In this document: positions 46,086 to 56,137 of the stretch, piece after piece
How the letters are laid out: the number at the start of each line of letters is the position of its first letter
Numbering within the stretch: position 1 is the first letter of the stretch
Assembly (NCBI GenBank): GCA_032158295.1
Contig: CM063264.1
Span: 12,215,920 to 12,279,919, forward strand
Direction: 5' to 3'
Length of the DNA: 64,000 nt
From: Pycnopodia helianthoides
Lineage: Eukaryota; Echinodermata; Asteroidea; Forcipulatida; Asteriidae
Translations under genes and position numbers: made by a program
The notes under the pieces: generated by a model
The model's input: only the letters and a program-made list of their open reading frames with translations
Database searches by the model: none
What the model was told of the DNA's origin: nothing

Positions 46086-48854
46086 TGAAAAATTATTAAC
46101 TCCTGAAAACCACACATTGGATTGTTACAATCCATACATCATCTGAAAGGTCTTAATTAAATTGACACGCGGTACTCAAAATGTGACCCGTCTGACCTTG
46201 ACTTCCGGTAAAAACTTGAAAGTTGAAATTTCATGTTTAAAAAATTTATAACTTCTGAACCACGTATTGGATTTTTCAACCTAAACATCATTGGGAACAT
46301 ATGTAACAACTTAAGATACGATACACAGTAGATGACCTCATTTGACATTGACTTCTGGTTCAAACCGGCAGTTGAAGTTTTATATTGAATAAATCTAACT
46401 CCTAAACCAAACATTGGATTGATAAGGTCAAATTTCGTCACCAATTCATTCAATCACAAATTGGTGACATCACTCACGAACACCTTGTTTTAGTAAATGA
46501 CAAAAACTTAATTTCTAGTTTTGGTTTTTTAGGCGTTCGTGCAATATTTCTTCTCCATCTTCTTCTTCGGTGGAACTCTTCTTTGTCACATAACTCAAGA
46601 TTGAAACTGAATTGAACCTTGAAACTCATCAGTCAATTGTACCTCAATATGAAGACAGCACACTTGTCATGACGTTATGATGACGTCATCGGGTGTCGAA
46701 TTACAAGATTTTTAAAGTTGAAAATTGACCATTTGCTTATTGTTGTAGTTTCGGTTGTTTTAAAGCTACGATGTTATAATTTGGGCATCTTTTAGTTGAA
46801 GACTGGGGCAACATTTGACAAATTAACACCAAAATCGTATGACATTTACTTCCGGGTCGTACCTCTAGGTCGAAGTTTGCCTTCGTTTTTCCCCCTTCAA
46901 AAATCATCTACGGCATAACTCAAGATTGAAATTGAGTTGAACATTGAAACTCATTCAACAATTGGACCTTGGTATCAGGACGACACAGACTTGATGATGT
47001 CATGAAGACGTCATCAGGTATTGAATAACAATAAATTAAAGTTTAATATTTGTAAAAAATCATTACTCATGAACCACATGTTGAATTTTTACAATCTACA
47101 CATCATCGGATAGGTCGTTAAAAGTTCAACAAACCTTACACAAATTTCGACCTTGACTTCCGGTTCAAATCGGAAGTAGAAAACTTCAACAATTCATATC
47201 TAAAAAACTACTGATTATTTTAGTTAATTTTTTGTATCAGGTTGTAGAACGTTAAGCCTGCTCAAACTTTTGCACAGTAATGACAATATTTTGACCTTAA
47301 CATCTGGTCGAAAAAGGCACACGTGTAAGCTGACCCGCATTGACGACGAGCGATAGTGAAAGAACACACGTAAACATACGCTGTACCTGTACAGCCACAC
47401 ATAAATCTCGCGTGACAGTTGACCGTCATTTACTGTCAAAGTTGACTGTCATTGACGGTCAATAAGAGTCAACCTTCTATACACGTGCACCGCACGCGCA
47501 GTTTCATTGGCATTCTATGTTAAAATGCACGTGTGATTATGTGTATGTAAACGTATTTGTGCTGTGGGGACCATGCTGGAATACATTCCGCATCCATCGG
47601 TGTTAAAATCTTAACTCCTGAATCGCACGTTGGATTTTTACCATTCAAACATCATCTCAAAGGTCTTGTTATACCTACATGTAATAACAAATCCTGAAAC
47701 ACATGTTTTACTTTGATCATCTATACGTCATAAGAAAGGACTCAGAAGACTCCATCAACACAACCAAGCGTGACCTCATTCGACATTGTCTTCCGGTACA
47801 AAACGGAAATTGAAACTTTATAGTTGAAAAAAAAATCATATTTCTGAACCACATATTAGATGTTTACAATCCATCCAGCATCTAAAATGTCTTCATAAAC
47901 TAATCACGCGCTACACAAAATGTGACCCTTTTTAACCTAGACTTCCGGTCTAAACCGGATATTGTTGAAAATTCTTTGGAAAAAATAACTAAACCAGGCA
48001 TTGGATTGATAAGGTATAATGTCGTTACCTATTAATTCAATCACTCACCACGAACACCTTGTTTTGTATTTAACAAAAGATTTTGCAAAAAGTAAAGGTC
48101 GCACAGACTTTAAACTAAGCATATACTTGTATCTCAGAATGACGTCATCGGGTGTCGAATTACACGTGTTTTAAGGTTGAAAAGTGACCATTTGCTTGTA
48201 ACTGTAGTTTCAGCAATTTGACAGCTGTGATATTTATAATTGGGCATCTAATAGATCAAGACTGGGGCAACATTTGAAAAGTTAACGACAAAATCGTATG
48301 ACCTTTACTTTTGGTCGTACCGGAAGTTCAAAGTTTGCTTTTGGATTTTTTCTTCAAATAATCTTTTTCCGGGCTTATCTACAGCACAACTCAAGATTGA
48401 AATTGAACTAATCATTGAAACTCATCAGACATCTTTACCTTAACATCAAAATGACACATACTTCATGACGTCACGATGACGTCATCGGGTATTGAATTAC
48501 ATTAAATCAAAGTTTAATATATACAAAAAATCATAACTCCTGAACCAAATGTTGGAATTTTACAATCTACACATCAGCGAAAAGGTCTGTAATATGTAAA
48601 CAAAAGCCACACACAATGTAACCCCTTCTGACCTGAACTTCAAACCGAAAATTGAAATTTTCAAAAATTCATTTCTCAAGAACTACAGATCATTTTAGCA
48701 TAAAAATTTTGCTTCAGGCTATAGATCCTTTTCAAACTTTTGCACAGAAATGACAACATTTTAACATTTACATCTGGTCAAAACCCGACGTAAAAGCACA
48801 CGTTAATGTTGACCCACTTTTATAATGCACGACAGTGCTCTAACACAAATACAG
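46086..48854 (+). repeat. Helitron-like modules
   Basis: Forward modules with TGACGTCA boxes near 46680, 47005, 48141 and 48474, palindromic cores near 46200, 46350, 47155, 47940 and 48305, and a 3' terminus with CTAG at 46515-46518. The module tail at 47420-47460 has repeated ttgaccgtcatt words. The segment at 46970 is the empty site of the solo LTR. No gene seen. Confidence 0.6.
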
Positions 48855-49790
48855 TCGTAACCCACAAGGTTGATATGGTTTATGACACCCAAACCTGAGA
48901 AGTGTAAAGTCCTGCAAGTAAGCTTTCTCCGTGGGGAAACCCCTCCCATGGTTGTCTCCATCAACAATGACCAACTTGCAGTAGTGGATTCCCTTCGCTT
49001 ACTTGGGGTTACAATCCAATCGAACCTCAAGTGGGACTTACATGTTCGAAACATAGTATCAAGTGCTTCGCGGCGTCTTTACATTAGACATCGCAGATTT
49101 GATACTTGTGTATCAGATGTGTATCCGTCCCCTGCTGGAATTCGCAGCCCCAGTTTGGAGCTCTGGTCTAACCATACAGCAATCGAACAGTATCGAAAAG
49201 GTGCAACGAAGAGCTCTTCGTATGATAGCATTCCCCGAGAAATCACACTATGTTGAAATCCTCGAGACATTCCACATTCCCGCACTTTGTGATAGTAGAT
49301 GCACAATCCTCACCAGCTTTGCTCAATCACTGCTTGTGTCCCAACGACACCGTGACCTACTTCCACAAATGCGACAGGAACTCAGGTGCCGTAAACTTCG
49401 TAACTCGGACCACTTTTACTTGCCTCCTGCTCGGACTCAAAGATACAAACAATCCGCTATTCCAAACTTTGTTCAATTGTTTAACTCTACCCTTAAATGA
49501 TACGTCACTTGATTGAATACAACTTATCGATTTTAACTCTCTGTCACTAATATGAATTCCCATGACATCATTTTGAATGATGTATAATGATATGAATTTT
49601 CATAATTATTTAAAGCCATTTCTGTGTTTTCCTTTCATGTGGTTAAACACCTGCTTTACCTGTGTTTTTTATTGTTATTTTTTATCTTTGTAAACTTGAC
49701 TTGTTTAGTCTTCGGACTATAGTCCAGTTGTTGTTTTTTCTTAATTGTACAATAAACCAAGTTGGAATGAAAAAAATACCCCAAACCATG
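48855..49790 (+). pseudogene. LINE 3' fragment (RT C-terminus and 3' UTR)
   Basis: 5'-truncated non-LTR element. It starts in the palm/thumb region after the catalytic box (PEKCKVLQVSF, LLGVTIQSNLKWDLHVRNI), shifts frame at about 49070, and continues to LLEFAAPVWSSGLT, VQRRALRMIAF and the end of ORF2 at TGA 49498-49500. The 3' UTR has ggactatagtccagttg (a small palindrome) and ends with aataaaccaagttgga and an A-rich tract near 49770. Its C-terminal motifs match those of the LINE at 56768-60290, so both belong to related CR1-type lineages. Confidence 0.8.
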
Positions 49791-50472
49791 TACACATACA
49801 ATGTAAACATAGTTTAGTGTACTTGTACACGTGCGCAGCGTAGATGTACTGTATGAATAATCCATCTATATTTTAAAAATTCATAACTCTTGAACCACAC
49901 ATTGAATTATTACAATCTGGACATCATTGTACAAGTAGTCATTAATTCCAAAACGCTAAACAGAGTGTGACCCAATTTGACCTTGACTTCCGGTTCAAAC
50001 AGGAAGATAAATTTATATATTTGAAAAAACTGTTATCATTATTTACTTTAAAGACATTTCTTTACATTTCACCAGATCTGTTAATTTGGTCTCCGTTTCG
50101 TTTAACTGGCGTGACCTCACATGACCTCTACTTCCAGTTGAAACCGGAAGTGCCTTATAAGTTAAAAGTGGCAAATATTTTGGAGGTGTTTTTAACGATG
50201 TTGTAATCTGGCAAGTGCCTGGTTTTAAAAAATAGGACGGGTGACGTCACACAATTCAAAAGCGCCCTCTAGCGGCAGGTTCAAAACAGTTAAAAACACA
50301 CTTTTACAAGGTGTCTGTGGCAAAGTTTATGAGAATCTCATAAAAACTAATAAATATGATGATCTTTATATAAACAACATATTTGTACAATCGTAGTATG
50401 ATGAAGTCATCGTGTGTCATGTGGTAAGGCCCTAAAGATGCACTTTTTGAAGCTGTGTTTCTACTAAATTAA
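49791..50472 (+). repeat. Helitron-like modules
   Basis: Cores near 49985 and 50130. 50095-50470 is paralogous to 18250-18560 (gttgtaatctggcaagtg, gcgccctctagcggcag). It ends with TTAA at 50469-50472, the target site of the next element. Confidence 0.6.
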
Positions 50473-51339
50473 AATCTTACGCTGAAGTATCGCGCAGTCA
50501 TCGACTGTACCGTTGAAAACAAATTGTGTTGACTCATTAACGGTGTAGTCAAAAATCACGGTTTTGTTTAAGTTCCTCAATGGACCATAGCCGGAAAGCA
50601 CTAGTAACAGCAGAATTAGCTTGGTGTGAGTCTTCGACCTACAGTCACATTTAACTTCGAAGCCCCATAGAATTTCCTTGAGACTAAACCTAACCCCGTT
50701 GACACGCTCCAAGGTCTTAGATCTAGCCGCTGTTACTTGGGGGCAATCAATCATCCTGTCTCTGTACCAGACATCAGGCAGACACCAGGTGCAGGTTGTG
50801 GTTTCGGGTAGGCCAAGTAAATAAGATACCTTGTTTCTCAGAAGATTGGTAAGTACTGGAAAGCAGTGCAAAAAAAATGAAAAAAGGTTTGATTTTGGTA
50901 AAAAAAATAAATTGTTTTGCAACTGAGTGTGCTTACCATTCAGGAACATTTTTGGCATTCTTTTTTGTTCTGGGGATTCAGTTAACGTTTCTGAGTCTAA
51001 TGGTACCATGTTAAAAGAGTTTGTGAGCAGCCAAACTAGTTTTACACGCAATTTCACACGGTACAGCAGCGGACAGTGCGACAGTGTAACGGAGCATAAA
51101 ATAGGATTTTTGCAAAAATTATGGTTTTTGTTTCAACTGAGTATGTTACCCCCTAGGAACATTTTGTTTGCATTTGTTTTGTTCTTGAAATTTAGTGAAC
51201 GATTCTGAGTCTAATGGCACCATATTAGAAGAGTTTGTGAGCAGCCAAATTAGTTTTACACGCAATTTCACACCGTACAGCGGCTGACTGTGCGACCAGG
51301 GGACAGACGCTTTTGATTGGCATACTGCAGCGCAGGGTT
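50473..51339 (-). mobile_element. Non-autonomous TTAA-type element, copy 2
   Basis: Reverse-orientation copy of the element at 2387, flanked by TTAA on both sides (50469-50472, 51340-51343). Ends read AACCCTGCGCTGCAGTA and AATCTTACGCTGAAGTA from outside inward (12 of 17 identical). The internal 150-bp block around aattgcgtgtaaaactag is duplicated as in copy 1. The 197-codon minus-strand frame across it has no family features and is broken in copy 1, so I do not call it a gene. Confidence 0.65.
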
Positions 51340-51424
51340 TTAACCAGCCGGTTGAGTTAAAACTTGTTTTCTGTTAGACAACGACCATGGCTTGTCAATT
51401 GTGAATTGACGTCATGATGAGGTC

Positions 51425-51460
<36 letters not shown>

Positions 51461-51530
51461 TTAGCTTAGTATTAAAAAAAAAAATCATTACTCCCGAACC
51501 AGACATTTGATTTTTGTTATCTACATATCA
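51340..51530. repeat. Module remnant with poly-T tract
   Basis: gacgtcatgatgaggtcatc (about 51410) followed by a run of about 29 T (51429-51457), then the module word catatcatgcgaaa where the next insertion begins. Confidence 0.6.
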
Positions 51531-52175
51531 TGCGAAAATAGAATTAGCTGTTGCAAACTGCTTACCAACCAAAAGGTCCTGTAGTATAAATGCAAAACAA
51601 ATTAGTTAGTGGCCTGACGTTTCGACCCTAGCAGAGTCTTTCTCGAAAGCTAAACTCACACACATACAAGCATACAAGGGTGACAAGAGCAGTCATGTGG
51701 AAATACATGAATAGAGACAGTGGAGAGAGAGAAAAGCAAGAAGCATTCAGAAGGGGCAGGGGGTAGGCAGGGATTATGGAGACATAGAGATGGAGGGAAG
51801 GGGGATGGCTTGACCACAAGAAGTTGGAAACACAAAAGAAAAAATGGAAGGTTGGAAACAAGTAAATAATTAGGAAATAGGGCATACTAAAAATATGGAT
51901 ATCTGTGTTGGGAAAGGGAGAAGGCAAAGACAAAAGGTTATTAGTCATTTCCTTCTTGGATGTTCAAACCATTGGGCTGAAAGGTCTTTATGCTCCTTAT
52001 CCACAATGTCTCCCTACTCAGACGGACAGTCTCTCTTGAGTTACCTAGTGCCTCTATGCCCTGTAAATTCATTTCAAAAATGGAGTGGGTTTGGAAGATT
52101 GAAGTGTTGTCCTACAGGTGTATCCAGCTTTTGGGTGTTGACTATGGATCTGTGGCTGTAGAAACGCCTTTTCAG
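51531..52175. mobile_element. Unclassified 645-bp insertion
   Basis: Bounded by comparison with 18751-18770, where ctacatatcatcagaaagg is uninterrupted; here it is split, with cat repeated on both sides. The minus strand contains agagtctttctcgaaag inverse with gggtcgaaacgtcaggcc, a sequence like the GAAAC-bearing core seen in Penelope-like element termini. The interior is purine-rich with no credible frame. Family uncertain. Confidence 0.45.
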
Positions 52176-52823
52176 TTCATCAGAAAGGTTTTCAAGAACT
52201 TAATGGATGATACCCAGAATGTAACCCCGTTTAACCTTGTCTTCCGGTTGAAACCGGAAGTTGAAGTTTATTAACGGAAACAATCATAACTCATGAACCA
52301 CATGTTCGATTTTTACAATCTAAACATCATCGGACAGGTCGTGAAGAGTTCAATAAAAGTTACACAAAATGTGAACCCATTTGACTTTGACTTCCTGTTT
52401 AATCTGGAAGTTGAAGATTAATCATTGACAAATTATAACTCCTGAACCACACATTGGATTTTTGCAACCTATACATTATTGGAAAAGCATTGTATGAAAA
52501 AAGTTTGACCCCTTGGCCTTTCATCTGAAAGAGAAATTAAAATAACTTCAACAGCGCCCTCTCGTGACACATTTTTTAATAGAAACTATTAATTTTTAAA
52601 AAACCTGTTGCATAAATCCAAAAAGATTCAAACTTATGATAGGACAAGAAATAGGCTTTGAATACATCAAAATAGCGTTATAAGCAAAACAATGTCTTCT
52701 AATTTTCAACCAATTCTTACATTACTTCACCACAACCAGAGTAATATCAAAACTTTAACAAATGACTTATTGAACAGATGCCGAACACCCTGTTTTTGTT
52801 TTGAAGCAATAACTTAAGTCTAG
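52176..52823 (+). repeat. Helitron-like modules ending in CTAG
   Basis: Paralogous to 18770-19563: CTTCCGGTTGAAACCGGAAG at 52241-52260, gcgccctctcgtgac, and the terminus tgtttttgttttgaagca with CTAG at 52820-52823, directly followed by array I. Confidence 0.65.
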
Positions 52824-52825
52824 TT

Positions 52826-52975
52826 GTTTTTTAGGTGTTCGGCGAACAGCAGAAAACCTATTGTTAATGTTTTGGTGTTTTTCAGGTGTTCGGCGATGAG
52901 CAGAAGACCTACTGTTAGTGTTTTTTGTTTGTTTTTTGAAGTGTTCGACGATCAGCAGAAAACCTATTGTTATTC
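52826..52975 (+). repeat. Hairpin array I, three units
   Basis: AGGTGTTCGGCGAACAGCAGAAAACCT, AGGTGTTCGGCGATGAGCAG-type and aagtgttcgacgatcagcag units near 52832, 52884 and 52939. All three have CAGAAAACC right arms, so pairing is slightly weakened. Start of duplicon 5. Confidence 0.8.
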
Positions 52976-53624
52976 TTCCGGTTTTTTTTCTGCGTCTTCT
53001 TCTTTTTCCCTGAAGCTTCTCATCAATATTCCACAAAAAGTAAAAGTCAAACAGACTGGAAACTTTGCATATACTTGCACTTTAACTTTTAGACGGCACT
53101 AAAAGAATGACGTCATGATGACGTCATCAAGACTAGAATTACATGGTTTGTTAGTTAAAAAGAGACCATTTGCTATTTGCTTCAGTTCAAGCAATTTGAA
53201 AGCTATGATGTTCATAATTCGGCATCTGTATAGATCAAGACTGGGGCAACATTTGACATTTTTGTGACAATCCGCAAAAACAAGAATTATATGAAAAAGA
53301 CCGTTTGTGTTGTCTGCTGGAAAATGAATTATTTTGTTGACATCAAATTTTCCGACATTAAAAGGAAGCCCACCAAAACACACAAATTTGTCTGGTATGT
53401 ATCTAGTGGTATAGTTTAGCCAGGTATGATAAATGTTTCTCTTGATAAACTATGGCCATACCAAAATTGGTGGCTACAGCTATGGCTTTGACTGTTGTTA
53501 CGGGTGTTGCTAAGGACATCCTATGCTTCAACACATGATGGCGCCCAATGCAGCCGTAGTTGTAGCCGTAGCCTCAATTCGGACACGGCCTAAGATTATG
53601 AGTTTGTTTTGTTTTTGCTTGCAG
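52976..53624 (+). other. Intron-like 5' flank of FN3 exon 5
   Basis: ttctgcgtcttcttcttttt, caaacagactggaaac, TGACGTCATGATGACGTCATC (53108-53128), the GCTACAGCTA (about 53471) / TAGTTGTAGC (about 53558) inverted repeat with one G:U-type change, then tgcttgcag. Standard duplicon order. Confidence 0.65.
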
Positions 53625-53876
53625 ATACTTTAATCAAAATGGACGTTGTCACAACAGATCTCATTCGGACTTCCTGGGAGACTATAGCGGGTGCCACCTA
53701 CACCCTCCTGTTGACCAATACTGCAGATGGTACGACCCAACAAGTTAAGATCTCTAACTCGCATACTGACAAATTTGTCTTTACTGGATTGACGAATGGT
53801 CAGACGTACACAATTCAGCTCACATGTCACCTCGACGGAAAGAGCACCGATGGTGGAACAGTCACAGAAACCACAC
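53625..53876 (+). CDS. FN3-like domain exon, copy 5
   Basis: 252 bp, open, phase 1-1, acceptor gcttgcag and donor CACAC|GTAAAT. Trp18 and FTGLTNGQTYTIQLTCHLDG are intact. Distinctive residues are L3, M6, R15, S44, H47, K73 and S74. The readthrough stop found in other copies is lost (TAG to TAC), so an unspliced reading would run on for about 15 more residues. That makes splicing the more likely fate, if the exon is used. Followed by a candidate 37-bp exon at 54489 and, 2.5 kb on, by copy 6. Confidence 0.75.
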
Positions 53877-54488
53877 GTAAATATAGTAGTTACAGACAAT
53901 TAACAATAAACATTGAGTTCTAGTTTCAATCATTACATTTCACGGATTACATACAGTGCCAATAGACTGTGCAAGTCTTTCGCTTATCGAAAACTAGTTC
54001 CGATAATCGTGATCCTTCATTCTCCCTCCATAATCCTCTACGACGGTCGGGACATGGTCGAGAGGATCATAGAGCCAGGACCATGGACGGAGAAAACGAG
54101 AAAACAAATCGAACGACGACTCTGGTTTTTTTTTTATAAAATCTTCTTTTACAATTCTATTTATACAAGTTTCTTGAAAATATAAATGCCCATAGCAATT
54201 TGTTTTAATTGCAATTTCAATTTGTATATCAAGTTGTTTAAATTAACATTGAAACAGAATTGCAACTTGGGAACGAGAATGCTTAGTTATACAAACTCCA
54301 TTTGCAAATCACGTGCAACCATTACATAGGTTTAATGATAGCATGAGCGACAGTCGGGCAACATCCATAATTGTTAACAAGTAATTTTTTAGTCGGTTTT
54401 TCTTAATTAATATTTCAAATTTAATTCTCTTTCATATATTTCGTCGCTAAATTTTACCTTACCAACGATATAACGTAATTTTTTATAG
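53877..54488 (+). other. Intron-like stretch between FN3 exon 5 and the 37-bp candidate exon
   Basis: Same order as after exon 3: acattgagttctag, cgataatcgtgatccttc, acgacggtcgggacatgg, AT-rich DNA, cgacagtcgggcaac, T-rich tract and tttttatag at 54480-54488. Confidence 0.6.
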
Positions 54489-54525
54489 CCACAACCTATG
54501 CTAAAAGAAACAGAATCGACTACAG
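54489..54525 (+). CDS. Candidate 37-bp exon, copy c
   Basis: Acceptor aattttttatag, 37 bp coding TTYAKRNRIDY in the phase left by the FN3 exon, donor AG|GTAAAAAC. In-line reading stops at once (AGG TAA). Same length and frame as copies a and b, with amino-acid changes at 4-5 of 11 positions. Confidence 0.35.
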
Positions 54526-54669
54526 GTAAAAACTCATCACGGTTGGGACCAACTTGGTACTGGACGTTCAATACACAACTAATATTTGTATCCAAATATG
54601 ATCTCTGTCAAAGTGATAAAATAGAATTAAAAGAGCCCACGTTGAATCACTTTAAATTTAATTTGAACA

Positions 54670-54835
54670 TTTATTTCGCACTTACACCGATGTTAGTGCA
54701 CTGTTACAATGGTACTTTCCCAAGTCCTGTGAACAACAGGCATTCGGGATTCAAACCCACGATCTTTGCCATGCTAGAGCAGACCACTAGACCACCGAGC
54801 CTAGCCTGATGGCTGCAGGCAGTTTAAATCCTATT
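54670..54835 (-). mobile_element. tRNA-derived SINE fragment 4
   Basis: + strand gggattcaaacccacgatc ... gcagaccactagaccaccgag. B- and A-boxes are on the minus strand. A short deletion (tctacaagcatatcactcg) distinguishes it from fragments 1-3. Confidence 0.55.
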
Positions 54836-54910
54836 AAGAACAAACAATAATAAAGGATTCAAAGAAAATAAAAACCATCTCTGAAACAATAAACTTTTTC
54901 AAATGTTTTT

Positions 54911-55460
54911 AGGTGTTCGGCCATCAGATGAACACCTTTTGTTATTGTACTGTTTATTAGGTGTTCGGCTATCATTTAAAAAACTTTGGTTATTATACTG
55001 TTTATTTTTTGTTTAGATGTTCGGCGGACTGCCGAGATCCTTTTGTTATTCTACTAGTATTTTTGTTAGGTGTTCGGCGATTGGCAGAAAACCCAATGTT
55101 ATTGTTCTGATTTTGTTTTTGTTAACTGTGCACGAACACTTGTTGCAATACGTGCACGAACACCTCTTGAAAATGTTAAGTTTTATATTTAGTTTGGGAT
55201 TGAACAAAGTTTTATATTTTTTCGACGTTTGGCGAAAAGCCGAAAACCTATTGTTATTCTATTTTTTTTTATGTGTTCGGCCATCAGCGCCGAAAACCTG
55301 TTACTATTGTTCCTGGTTTTTGTGGTGTTCGGCCCATCAGCCGAAAATCTATTATTGTTGTTCTGTTTTCTTAGGTGTGTGGCGATCTGCCGAAAACCTA
55401 TTGTTATTGTTTTGTTGTTTTTTAGGTGTTCGGCGAACAGCGGAAAACCTATTGTTATTC
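54911..55460 (+). repeat. Hairpin array J, ten units
   Basis: Units near 54911, 54959, 55015, 55068, 55128, 55222, 55272, 55323, 55372 and 55422, pitch about 45-55 bp (longer at the gtgcacgaacact unit). This is the most complete array. Its subtype order defines the family: ccatcag, ctatcat, cggactgccgag, cgattggc, gtgcacgaacac, gcgaaaagcc, catcagcgcc, cccatcagcc, cgatctgcc, cgaacagc. Start of duplicon 6. Confidence 0.85.
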
Positions 55461-56137
55461 TTGTGCTTTTCTGCATCTTCTTCTTTTTCCCTGAAACTTC
55501 TTATCAAGATTCCGCAAAAAGTAAAATTCACAGTCTGGAAACTTGGCATAAACTTGCACCTTAACTCTAAGACGGCACTTGAAGAATGACGTCATGAATA
55601 CGTCATCAGGAGTTGAATTACAATTTTTTTCGAAAAAAGACCATTTTTTATTTGCTTCAGTTCAATGAAAGCTATGATGTTCATAAAAAAGGGCCGGGCA
55701 ACATTTGACTTTTTTTTGTGACAATCCGCAAAAAGAAGGATGATATGAAAAAGAGCGTTTGTGTTGTCTGCTGAAAATTAAATCTTTTTTGTTGGCACAA
55801 AATTTTCCGACATTAAAACCCTGCGTGATGCCATCGTACTGCAATCAACAGTCCATTTTTTATTAAAAGGAAACCCAACAAAACACACATGTTTTCCTGG
55901 TCTTTAACTAGTGGTATAGTTTAGCCACGTATGATAATTGTTTCTCTTGATAAAATATGGCCATGTCGAAATTAGTGGCTACAGCTATGGCTATGACTGT
56001 TGATAAGATTGTTGTTATAAGGACACCCTATACTTCAACACATGATGGCGCCATATCCAGCCGTAGCTGTAGCCGGAGCCTCAATTCGGACACGGCTTAA
56101 GATTATACATTATAAGTTGGTTTTTTTTCGCTTGCAG
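55461..56137 (+). other. Intron-like 5' flank of FN3 exon 6
   Basis: ctgcatcttcttctttttcc, tgacgtcatgaatacgtcatcagg (55587-55610; second palindrome mutated), an insertion of about 50 bp at 55818-55866, the GCTACAGCTA (about 55980) / TAGCTGTAGCC (about 56064) inverted repeat, T-rich tract, cgcttgcag. Confidence 0.65.

Noticed and set aside
50464..51057. 197-codon minus-strand frame
   Set aside because: Lies in a non-autonomous TTAA element; the same region is broken in the copy at 2387-3020 and shows no known motifs.
55017..55589. 190-codon frame across hairpin array J
   Set aside because: It runs through repeat units and pyrimidine spacers; similar frames appear in array C and vanish in others.
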